Shown: positions 1 through 5,110, numbered from the stretch's first letter. The stretch: 5,222 bases of DNA from Treponema sp. (GCA_031284385.1 JAISZZ010000113.1:1-5222); one strand, 5' to 3'. The notes: a model not told the origin generated them from the letters alone. Numbers and translations: made by a program.

Positions 1-210
1 AACGCGAGCGGCGCCGCGCTGAAGGCGGAGCTTGACGGTATGCGTCTGCATGGTTTGAGCCGCCTCTGGATGAACTTTGTGTTCGCCGCTTTCCTGCGAA
101 AAGGCGCGTATAGCAAGGCTGAGCTGGACGAGTTACTTGCCGCTTCGCCGCTTTCGTCATGGAACATTGCGGAGCGCGGCATCGGCCTGTACGTCTATCT
201 GCAAAAATGA
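1..210 (+). CDS. C-terminal end of a probable class I SAM-dependent methyltransferase (5' end outside window)
   Basis: The frame is open from base 1 to a TGA at 208-210, giving the last 69 residues of a protein that starts outside the window. Visible landmarks are HGLSRLWMNF near the middle, FLRKGAYSKAELDELLAASP, and the ending GIGLYVYLQK. This pattern (an aromatic/Leu helix, a short helix of the form AYSxxEL, a hydrophobic strand with GIGLYVYL, and a final Lys) is what I associate with the C-terminal part of small class I methyltransferases, in which the last strand completes the Rossmann-like sheet. The SAM-binding motifs would lie upstream and are not visible, so substrate and exact family cannot be stated. 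G+C is high (about 65% in the first 60 bases), unlike the genes that follow. No convincing terminator follows the stop. The reading frame is reliable; the family call is tentative. Confidence 0.55.
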   Translation, partial: NASGAALKAELDGMRLHGLSRLWMNFVFAAFLRKGAYSKAELDELLAASPLSSWNIAERGIGLYVYLQK

Positions 211-299
211 AGCGCCGTGCGGTCAAGTCTCCAGCGGCATCTTTCGGTTAGAATATTTAAGGGTCACTAGGGAACTACTGATTTATGCGAGTGCACATT

Positions 300-316
300 C
301 GTCAACGTAGTTGACG
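300..316. repeat. Hairpin copy 1: 7-bp stem with GTA triloop
   Basis: CGTCAAC-GTA-GTTGACG is a perfect 7-bp inverted repeat around a three-base loop. It shares 14 of its inner 15 bases with the hairpin at 341-357, differing only at the middle loop base. Flanking bases (GCAC and ATT on the left, AAT and GGTGC on the right) extend the stem with small bulges. Both copies are preceded by ATGCGA. Confidence 0.7.
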
Positions 317-340
317 CAATTGGTGCTACTTTAATGCGAA

Positions 341-357
341 TGTCAACGAAGTTGACA
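341..357. repeat. Hairpin copy 2: 7-bp stem with GAA triloop
   Basis: TGTCAAC-GAA-GTTGACA is a second perfect 7-bp inverted repeat, 41 bases after the first. The inner 15 bases match copy 1 except for the loop centre (T to A). Imperfect pairing of ATGCGAATG with CATTTGCGT extends the stem outward. C-GAA-G is a known exceptionally stable DNA mini-hairpin loop of the GNA type. Confidence 0.7.
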
Positions 358-387
358 CATTTGCGTAATGAAATGAGCTTGGCTCCT

Positions 388-448
388 TAGGGCAACGCTG
401 ATGCGCCAGCTATGCTGGCGAGGCTTCAAGTTAATCAGCGTTGCCCTA
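388..448. repeat. 61-base nested palindrome with perfect 15-bp arms
   Basis: TAGGGCAACGCTGAT (388-402) is the exact reverse complement of 434-448. Between the arms sits another perfect hairpin, CGCCAGC-TAT-GCTGGCG (404-420), again with a 7-bp stem and a three-base loop. The outer arms abut TTAG (387-390) and CTAG (446-449), both fitting YTAR. It could be a tiny transposable element inside the larger one or the duplicated end of one. The 13-base stretch 421-433 is unpaired. Confidence 0.65.
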
Positions 449-453
449 GAGAC

Positions 454-482
454 TTAACAATTTATGTTTTCTGTAATATAAT
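454..482 (+). promoter_or_regulatory. Near-consensus sigma-70-type promoter of the hydrolase gene
   Basis: TTAACA (454-459, five of six to the -35 consensus), a 17-base spacer and a perfect TATAAT (477-482). The expected transcription start, about 7 bases after the -10 box, falls at 489-490, which is the first base of the hydrolase ATG. The -35 box begins four bases after the CTAG that closes the MITE-like element. No Shine-Dalgarno sequence separates promoter and gene, so a leaderless transcript is predicted. Confidence 0.65.
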
Positions 483-489
483 TATTTCA

Positions 490-1440
490 ATGCTAGAGCA
501 AACTTCATGGTTTGACACCAGGGATGAGGTTAAACTTTTTTTAAGACGCTGGGAACCGGACGGTACGCCCAGGGGTGTTTTGCATATCATACACGGAATG
601 TCGGATCATAGCCTGCGTTTCGCGGAAACCGCGGCATATCTATGCGAAAGAAGCTATGCCGTATGGTCGGCGGATATGCGGGGACATGGTAGAACTGCGG
701 ACTTGAGTGTTAATCCCGCCGATAAAGGCGGACTTTTTGGACATTGCGCCGATATTAAGGCATTTTCAAAAATTATGCTTGACATTGAAAAAATAAATAC
801 GGAGATTCAAAAGGTTTACCATTCTGTAAATCTTTTTTTATTTGGACATTCATGGGGTTCGTTCATCGCCCAAAGCTATATAGAAACGTTCAATAAACGC
901 CCACTTGCCGGTTGTATTCTTTCAGGGACAAAGTGTCCGGGAAGCGCCATTGCAGCGATAGGCGCTCCTTTTATGACGATTTTTTCCACTGTTCGCGGGA
1001 CTCGCGCACATTCCCAATTTATCAATAAATTGACATTTGGCGCTTACAACAAAGAGTTTCAGCCTAACCGGACTATGTTTGACTGGTTATCCAGAGACGA
1101 AAATGAAGTGGATGCCTATATTTCAGATCCGTTCTGCGGGAAGGATGTCAGCGTAGGTTTTTACCGTGATCTTATTTGTGCGCTTCAACGCATACAACGT
1201 AGACGTGTTATGGAACGTATAAACAGAGATCTGCCGGTATATGTGTTTTCCGGCAGCGCGGATCCTGTTGGAGGTATGGGCGCGGAGCCGGCGGCATTGG
1301 TTGACTGGTACAGGAAAATAGGCATACAAGATATAGAGTTTGTGCTTTACCCCGGTGCACGGCATGAATGTCTGCATGAAATGAATCGATTGGAAGTAAC
1401 GCGAAATCTTTGTGATTGGCTTGACAGGCATACAAAATGA
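490..1440 (+). CDS. Alpha/beta hydrolase, monoacylglycerol lipase / lysophospholipase-like
   Basis: This 316-residue cytosolic-looking protein resembles the Hydrolase_4 / PldB (COG2267) group, which hydrolyses monoacylglycerols, lysophospholipids or other small esters. The N-terminus (LFLRRWEPDG, then LHIIHGMSDHS with the oxyanion-region HG at H35) is typical. The nucleophile elbow is GHSWG with Ser121. The acid is Asp258 in SGSADPVGG, and the catalytic His is His292 in YPGARHE. The triad is therefore complete and in the usual order. Length fits the family, and there is no signal peptide or membrane segment. I chose ATG 490 because the homology starts immediately after it. The in-frame ATG at 412 lies inside the palindromic element and would add 26 residues unlike the family. 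No Shine-Dalgarno is present, but a strong promoter ends 7 bases upstream, suggesting leaderless translation. The natural substrate is unknown. Confidence 0.9.
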   Translation: MLEQTSWFDTRDEVKLFLRRWEPDGTPRGVLHIIHGMSDHSLRFAETAAYLCERSYAVWSADMRGHGRTADLSVNPADKGGLFGHCADIKAFSKIMLDIEKINTEIQKVYHSVNLFLFGHSWGSFIAQSYIETFNKRPLAGCILSGTKCPGSAIAAIGAPFMTIFSTVRGTRAHSQFINKLTFGAYNKEFQPNRTMFDWLSRDENEVDAYISDPFCGKDVSVGFYRDLICALQRIQRRRVMERINRDLPVYVFSGSADPVGGMGAEPAALVDWYRKIGIQDIEFVLYPGARHECLHEMNRLEVTRNLCDWLDRHTK

Positions 1441-1474
1441 TTGCGCGGGATATTTATATGTAAAATGGACATCT

Positions 1475-1512
1475 CCGTGTGGTGGGCGCGCATTGCAGTG
1501 CTCTCCGCACGG
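1475..1512 (+). other. Stem-loop in the hydrolase-pcnB gap
   Basis: CCGTGTGG (1475-1482) pairs with CCGCACGG (1505-1512), eight pairs with one G-U in RNA, around a 22-base loop that can itself pair weakly. It is followed by CAAATAAATTT, not a clean T-run, so an intrinsic terminator for the hydrolase is possible but weak. A poor promoter candidate, TTGCAG (1493-1498) and TAAATT (1517-1522) with an 18-base spacer, overlaps it and might serve pcnB. I see nothing else in 1441-1560. Confidence 0.3.
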
Positions 1513-1562
1513 CAAATAAATTTGTTGGCGGCGTGTCATATTCCGCACCGCGGATAAAAGGT

Positions 1563-1569
1563 GAGAGGA
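1563..1569 (+). promoter_or_regulatory. Ribosome binding site that selects the pcnB start at TTG 1576
   Basis: GAGAGGA sits 6 bases before the TTG at 1576-1578. The alternative GTG at 1561 has no purine-rich site at a suitable distance and would add MRGFI ahead of the RFRYSKDENG segment where the protein appears to begin. TTG is therefore preferred. Confidence 0.6.
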
Positions 1570-1575
1570 TTTATT

Positions 1576-2679
1576 TTGCGTTTCAGATATTCAAAAGATG
1601 AGAATGGCAGGACTCAAAAAAAAGCTGTAGTCTATACACAAGATGAACATAAAGTTAATCTGAGCGATGTTGACGCGGATGCGGTGTATATATGCTCAAG
1701 ACTTCGTTCTGAAGGTTATGAAACCTATATTGTAGGCGGCGCGGTGCGTGATCTTATGCTTGGGAAAAAACCTAAAGATTTTGATATAGCGAGCGTGGCG
1801 AATCCAACGCAGATAAAAAAAATATTTCGTAATTCCCGCGTAATAGGCCGCCGGTTTAGGCTGGTTCATGTTTTTTTTGGCAGTAAAATTTACGAGCTTG
1901 CTACGTTTCGGTCGCTCAAGGACGGCGCAAACAGCAATACATTCGGCACGATTGAAGACGATGTATTGCGGCGGGATTTCTCGTTGAACGCGCTGTTTTA
2001 CGATCCTGAACAGGAACTCGTTATTGATTATATAGGCGGCGTAGATGATATTCGAAAACGAATAATTCATCCTGTAATACCTCTTGACACCATCTTTAAA
2101 GATGATCCTGTCCGTATGATACGCGCCGTAAAATATGCGGCGATGACATCTTTTGAAATACCCCCCAAACTCAAAAATAGAATTAAGGCGGACTCGCAAC
2201 TGTTGGAAACCGTTTCGCCGTCACGCTTAACTGAAGAAATAGTAAAAATAATAAACGCTTCATGTCCGGCTAAAATAGTCAAATCGCTTGATAGTTACGG
2301 TTTGTATCAGTATTTGCAGCCTAACGCATCCAGAATAATGGCGAAAAATGAAAAATTCAAAAATAACTATATGAAGTCGCTTGAAGATTTAGCCGTTAAG
2401 GATAATGAAAAAAACAGCGCGTTATGGGCTTTGATAGTTGATTATGTTGAATCGATTACAGACTGGAATGGCGCGATGCCGGATCTGTACAGAAAAACTT
2501 TTTTTGCGGCCAGAAAATTTGTGATGCCGATGAGTCCGCGTCGTTTAGAGCTTGGCAAGGCTATACGCCAAATTTTTTCCGACCATGGAATCGTTGTTAA
2601 AAAAATCCGTCCCCTGCGTATCAGGGGACGGGATATTAAGATTTATGAAGATGACCAGCAGTTTGACATAGATTTTTGA
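1576..2679 (+). CDS. pcnB: Poly(A) polymerase (class II nucleotidyltransferase, PcnB type)
   Basis: This 367-residue enzyme should add adenosines to RNA 3' ends, marking RNA for decay. The nucleotidyltransferase head shows GGAVRD (54-59), DFD (68-70, two metal-binding aspartates), RRDFSLNA (from R132) and the KDDPVRMIRAVKYAA helix (175-189). The decisive motif is VIGRRFRLVHV (89-99). A segment of the form [LIV][LIV]G[RK][RK]Fx[LIV]xH[LIV] just after the DxD motif is described as separating bacterial poly(A) polymerases from CCA-adding enzymes. The protein is shorter than E. coli PcnB (about 465 residues), mainly at the C-terminus, and starts with a short basic leader, RFRYSKDENGRTQKKAVVY. The start is TTG, placed by its ribosome binding site. 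The stop is 4 bases from the stop of a convergent gene, and codons 344-352 double as that gene's terminator on the other strand. A CCA-adding role cannot be fully excluded without alignment. Confidence 0.88.
   Translation: MRFRYSKDENGRTQKKAVVYTQDEHKVNLSDVDADAVYICSRLRSEGYETYIVGGAVRDLMLGKKPKDFDIASVANPTQIKKIFRNSRVIGRRFRLVHVFFGSKIYELATFRSLKDGANSNTFGTIEDDVLRRDFSLNALFYDPEQELVIDYIGGVDDIRKRIIHPVIPLDTIFKDDPVRMIRAVKYAAMTSFEIPPKLKNRIKADSQLLETVSPSRLTEEIVKIINASCPAKIVKSLDSYGLYQYLQPNASRIMAKNEKFKNNYMKSLEDLAVKDNEKNSALWALIVDYVESITDWNGAMPDLYRKTFFAARKFVMPMSPRRLELGKAIRQIFSDHGIVVKKIRPLRIRGRDIKIYEDDQQFDIDF
2599..2631 (-). terminator. Intrinsic terminator of the minus-strand operon, inside the pcnB coding sequence
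   Basis: CCGTCCCCTG (2607-2616) and CAGGGGACGG (2622-2631) form a perfect 10-bp GC-rich stem with a 5-base loop. Read on the minus strand it is followed by A and then seven Ts (complement of the A-run 2605-2599). On the + strand no T-run follows, so it is directional. It lies 53 bases beyond the stop of the minus-strand TPR gene. Confidence 0.8.
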
Positions 2680-2683
2680 GTGC

Positions 2684-3859
2684 TTATCTAAGCCGTATCA
2701 TTATGCTTTCGGCGCGCTCTTTGTAGCGTTCAGGAGATTCATAGGAGGCCTCTTCCAGATAGGCCAGAGCTTCGCTGTTTTTTCCGGCTGTCGCGGCATT
2801 GATGCCCAGAGCGTATTTCACGAGGGCTGAATCCGCGCCGTACTGCAACGCGGAGCGGTAGTATGCATCCGCCATATCGTAGTTATTTTCATCGTAAGCT
2901 AAAAGCCCTAAATAATAGTATGGCGCGAAATGCGTTGGTTTCTGATATAATGCGGCAAGAAAGAATGATTCCGCGCTTTCAAGGTCTTTTGCCGAGTATG
3001 CCTGCTGTCCGAATTCTATGAGCTCGGCAAAAGTTTTTCTGCTTTCAATATAGTTGCTGTAGTCTATACGCATTTTATCAAGCGTATTCCAGTTTGTAAG
3101 CCGCTCAAGTACAATTTGAGAATTTTCAGCGGCGGATTTAGTTGGGGAAAGCAGCATGAATGCTTCGGTAATCGCTCTAAAATAGTCTCCATTTCCTCCG
3201 CTGTTAAGAAAGAAAGATACTATTGCCCACGAAACAGGCTGAAAGTATTCCGGCATTCCGTTTATATCCGCCAAAAACACTGATTCCAGCGAGGGTTGAT
3301 GTATGCCGAGAGTTTTAACCGTTTCAAGCCATGAAAGATTTTCTTCGTAACGCATTTCACGTGATTCTTTATCAAATTTTAGAGTATTAAAATAAATGGC
3401 AAAGCCTTCCCTCATCCATGTCGGTGGATAAGGAACGAAAGCTCTGAAAAATTGGATAAATGCTTGATGAGCGAGCATTCGCTCCTCGTCCGGAGCCCCC
3501 CGGTTGACAACAAGCTCGCGCCGTTCCGGTTGGCTATAGTGCAGGTATACCGCGCCATCACGTGTTGAGCCGAGTTTTGACATTACATAACTATCATAGG
3601 CGGATTTATTGGTAAATGCGACCACACGCAAAGGTCCCGACATAGCCGCCGGATTGAACCGGAACAATCTGTTATAAACATCAAATCTAAGTTCCATTTC
3701 ACGGCAAAGCGTTTCCGCGTCATAACTGCCACCGTCCGAAATAACGTTAAAAAATTGATTTCGTACCTCAACCCTGATAGGACTGACTGCATCGTATTGC
3801 GCCATCAATGGACCCGCCAAAGCTGCGGCAAATAATAAGGCTACTACGATTTTATTCAT
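2684..3859 (-). CDS. Secreted protein with degenerate peptidase-MA-like domain and C-terminal TPRs
   Basis: The 391-residue product starts with a type I signal peptide (MNKIVVALLFAAALAGPLMA, probable cut before Q21), with no lipobox Cys, so it should be periplasmic or exported. Residues about 30-160 follow the layout of gluzincin-like peptidase MA domains: strands around RVEVRNQFFNVISDGG and RVVAFTNKSAYDSY, then AHQAFIQFF (130-138), then PTWMREGFAIYF (146-157). In active relatives the first of these is HExxH and the second carries the third zinc ligand in a WxxEG motif. Here H131 and E151 remain, but the catalytic Glu is Q132 and the second His is I135, so it is probably non-catalytic. Residues about 283-375 form two or three TPR-like helical hairpins, pointing to a binding role. 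ATG 3859 is chosen over ATG 3907 because of the AGGGGGAG ribosome binding site and the signal peptide. It probably follows the NTPase gene in one operon. Exact function is unknown. Confidence 0.75.
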   Translation of the reverse strand: MNKIVVALLFAAALAGPLMAQYDAVSPIRVEVRNQFFNVISDGGSYDAETLCREMELRFDVYNRLFRFNPAAMSGPLRVVAFTNKSAYDSYVMSKLGSTRDGAVYLHYSQPERRELVVNRGAPDEERMLAHQAFIQFFRAFVPYPPTWMREGFAIYFNTLKFDKESREMRYEENLSWLETVKTLGIHQPSLESVFLADINGMPEYFQPVSWAIVSFFLNSGGNGDYFRAITEAFMLLSPTKSAAENSQIVLERLTNWNTLDKMRIDYSNYIESRKTFAELIEFGQQAYSAKDLESAESFFLAALYQKPTHFAPYYYLGLLAYDENNYDMADAYYRSALQYGADSALVKYALGINAATAGKNSEALAYLEEASYESPERYKERAESIMIRLR

Positions 3860-3861
3860 CT

Positions 3862-3869
3862 CTCCCCCT
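3862..3869 (-). promoter_or_regulatory. Ribosome binding site of the secreted TPR protein
   Basis: On the minus strand AGGGGGAG ends two bases before ATG 3859 (four bases if the core is taken as AGGGGG). It supports this start over the upstream in-frame ATG at 3907, which has no comparable site and would put 16 residues before the signal peptide. Confidence 0.65.
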
Positions 3870-3915
3870 GTAATGAAACATCTATAGGCCAGTCCGCTTA
3901 ATTTCATGGGTAGGC

Positions 3916-4776
3916 CTAATGTATCATTTCAATAACTTTGTCTATAATGATATTCACTTCTTCAATAAGAATTCCAGTGTACTTCTCTATATTTTCGGTA
4001 ATATATTGCCGAAGTTCACTAATTTTTTTTTCTAGCTCGACTCCGACATTTACGTCTATCGTGATGACCAGCCTATAACCGGTTTCCATGTCTTTTACCT
4101 CGATTTTTTTGACCTTAAAGCCGTCATTAAACTCCTGAACGCAGTTTTTGACCATCAGGCTGAGCGCTTGTTCTGAAATAAACAGCTTTTGAGGAATGGA
4201 GTATGCTGGACGCACAAGGGATTCCTCGTGTATGACGGGAATGGATTGGATTGGCACCTGCACTTTTGAGGGTTTCGATATAGAAATGGTTGAAAAAAAT
4301 ATTTCAGGATAGCCGCGTTTAATCTCAACTGACGGTACAGGGATGATGTGTTTGCCTTCAACCCGTCTTGTTCTGAGTGCGCTGTCAATATCGTCCCGCG
4401 TAGCGACATCTTCGATGTAGATGATACGGGAAGGCAGGGGAAGCTGCAAACGGACGGCGATTTTTGTTACCATCTTTTCGGAAGTGCCTATGATTAGTAC
4501 GCCTGAGAATTTCTCGGTTTGCAGCTTTCGCGCAACCTCGTCGCGGCGGTTTTTTTCGTCGAATACTGCCGCTTTGACCGCCGCCATGAATGTTTTTTCC
4601 TCTTTTGCCGAGTGTCCCGCTATGATGCGGTTGTTTCGTATTAAAAGGCCATCGTCAATTATAAAATCGATATGATGTTTTTGCGACACAAGTTTCGCGT
4701 TATAACTTTTTCCTGTGCCGCTGGCGCCGACAAGTGCAAAAACGGTATTTTTTTTTTGTAAAAACAACTCAACCAT
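3916..4776 (-). CDS. P-loop NTPase fused to an Asp23/Gls24-like domain
   Basis: This 286-residue protein has no signal peptide and is probably cytosolic. The N-terminal half is a P-loop NTPase: strand TVFALVG, Walker A GASGTGKS (17-24), then FIIDDGLLI (38-46), strand GVLIIGTS (92-99) and a Walker B-like RIIYIEDVATRDD (117-129). The segment RTRRVEGKHIIPVPSVEIKRGYPEIFF (136-161) leads into a linker. Residues about 198-283 (FISEQALSLMV through VEVKDMETGYRLVITIDVNVGVELEKKI to GILIEEVNIIIDKV) have the spacing and strand pattern of Asp23/Gls24 (formerly DUF322) proteins, known in Gram-positive bacteria as envelope-stress or membrane-anchored factors. ATG 4776 is chosen because homology begins there. 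It has no Shine-Dalgarno, and an extended -10 promoter ends 9 bases upstream. Codons 7-10 carry a run of ten A. The secreted TPR gene follows after 56 bases, probably cotranscribed. The biochemical role is unknown; guanylate-kinase-like or other small-kinase activity is not excluded. Confidence 0.78.
   Translation of the reverse strand: MVELFLQKKNTVFALVGASGTGKSYNAKLVSQKHHIDFIIDDGLLIRNNRIIAGHSAKEEKTFMAAVKAAVFDEKNRRDEVARKLQTEKFSGVLIIGTSEKMVTKIAVRLQLPLPSRIIYIEDVATRDDIDSALRTRRVEGKHIIPVPSVEIKRGYPEIFFSTISISKPSKVQVPIQSIPVIHEESLVRPAYSIPQKLFISEQALSLMVKNCVQEFNDGFKVKKIEVKDMETGYRLVITIDVNVGVELEKKISELRQYITENIEKYTGILIEEVNIIIDKVIEMIH
4748..4757 (-). repeat. A10 homopolymer in the first codons of the NTPase-Asp23 gene
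   Basis: On the coding (minus) strand codons 7-10 read CAA AAA AAA AAT, giving ten consecutive A (ten T on the + strand). A run this long near a start codon is a known site for polymerase slippage or replication slippage, which would shift the frame before the Walker A motif. A second run of nine A lies at 4023-4031 in the same gene. Confidence 0.8.
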
Positions 4777-4785
4777 GGCTTTATA

Positions 4786-4794
4786 ATTATAACA
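4786..4794 (-). promoter_or_regulatory. Extended -10 promoter of the NTPase-Asp23 / TPR operon
   Basis: The minus strand reads TGTTATAAT: a perfect TATAAT (4791-4786) preceded by TGT (4794-4792), a full extended -10 element. No good -35 lies 16-18 bases upstream, which an extended -10 can tolerate. The expected start near 4779 leaves only 2-4 bases before ATG 4776, so the mRNA would be almost leaderless. Confidence 0.55.
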
Positions 4795-4819
4795 CGCGAA
4801 CAGGCCAAACGCTACAAAA

Positions 4820-5110
4820 TTATTCAATCCGGCCAAATTGCGGCGTACCGCTTGTCTGGTGGGCTTCTCCCCCAGTATTGGAAAAGGGCGCGGCGCGGCG
4901 GAGGACGGTGCCGACGCAGAGATTTTCGGGCAGGAGCAGGCCCGGATCAGCCTCCAGAATGGCGAAAGCGTCCGTGCGGGCGCGGGAAAGTTCGGCGGCA
5001 TCGCGGACGGTACCGGCAAGGCCGAGCTTTAGATACCCGAATTGTTCCGAGCCGGCTATCTGGCCCGGAACGCGCAACTTCAGGTCATCCTCCGCGATAA
5101 CAACTAAACT
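4820..5110 (-). pseudogene. recG: recG 3' remnant (C-terminal fragment of ATP-dependent DNA helicase RecG)
   Basis: The minus-strand frame ending at the stop 4820-4822 encodes VVIAEDDLKLRVPGQIAG, SEQFGYLKLGLAG, TVRDAAELSRARTDAF and AILEADPGLLLPENL. This matches the C-terminal signature of RecG (IAEEDLKLRGPGE-x-GTRQSG, then a DLxRDxxLLxxARxDAxxLLExDPxL helix pair). RecG normally has about 700 residues. Here only about the last 96 survive; the wedge domain and all helicase motifs are absent. In the same frame a stop lies at 5141-5143, and no ATG or GTG with a ribosome binding site precedes the matching region. Two signature segments are altered (RVPGQ for RGPGE, SEQFG for TRQSG), which suggests decay. 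G+C is about 70% in 4861-4920. Overlapping + strand open frames here look like shadows of GC-rich sequence. I see no other gene in 4777-5143. Confidence 0.65.

Larger units (their letters stand above)
267..449. mobile_element. MITE-like non-autonomous element with IS5-like ends, flanked by CTAG
   Basis: A 175-base segment (271-445) is bounded on both sides by the tetranucleotide CTAG (267-270 and 446-449). Its left end reads GGAACTACTGATTTA. The complement of its right end reads GGCAACGCTGATTAA, matching at 10 of 15 positions. IS5-group elements are known to target and duplicate YTAR-type tetranucleotides, and ends of the GGGAACCTCTGATTAA type are familiar from that family, so this is inferred to be a non-autonomous derivative. 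It contains no credible ORF but has three compact hairpins, listed separately. A second copy of the right-end sequence (388-402) suggests a nested smaller element. It lies between the methyltransferase stop and the hydrolase promoter. The structure is directly visible; the family assignment is an inference. Confidence 0.5.

Noticed and set aside
77..310. Open frame of 77 codons on the + strand
   Set aside because: It overlaps the methyltransferase end in another frame and runs into the hairpin element; no ribosome binding site or recognisable motif.
300..357. Integron attC site or CRISPR repeat pair
   Set aside because: Two related palindromes 41 bases apart lack the RYYYAAC/GTTRRRY attC cores. 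Two units with imperfect flanks and no spacer regularity do not make a CRISPR array.
412..489. N-terminal extension of the hydrolase from ATG 412
   Set aside because: These codons lie within the inverted repeat and the promoter, and family similarity begins at the Met encoded at 490.
1123..1548. Minus-strand frames opposite the hydrolase 3' end (141 and 75 codons)
   Set aside because: Antisense shadows of a gene with a complete catalytic triad; composition of the translations is not protein-like.
1696..2282. Minus-strand frames opposite pcnB
   Set aside because: Shadows of the well-supported pcnB frame, with no start signals.
3860..3907. Longer start (ATG 3907) for the secreted TPR protein
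   Set aside because: It would bury the signal peptide behind 16 residues and has no ribosome binding site, whereas ATG 3859 has both features.
3911..3918. Palindrome TAGGCCTA over the stop codon of the NTPase-Asp23 gene
   Set aside because: An 8-base palindrome is short and likely chance; no T-run follows, so it is not a terminator.
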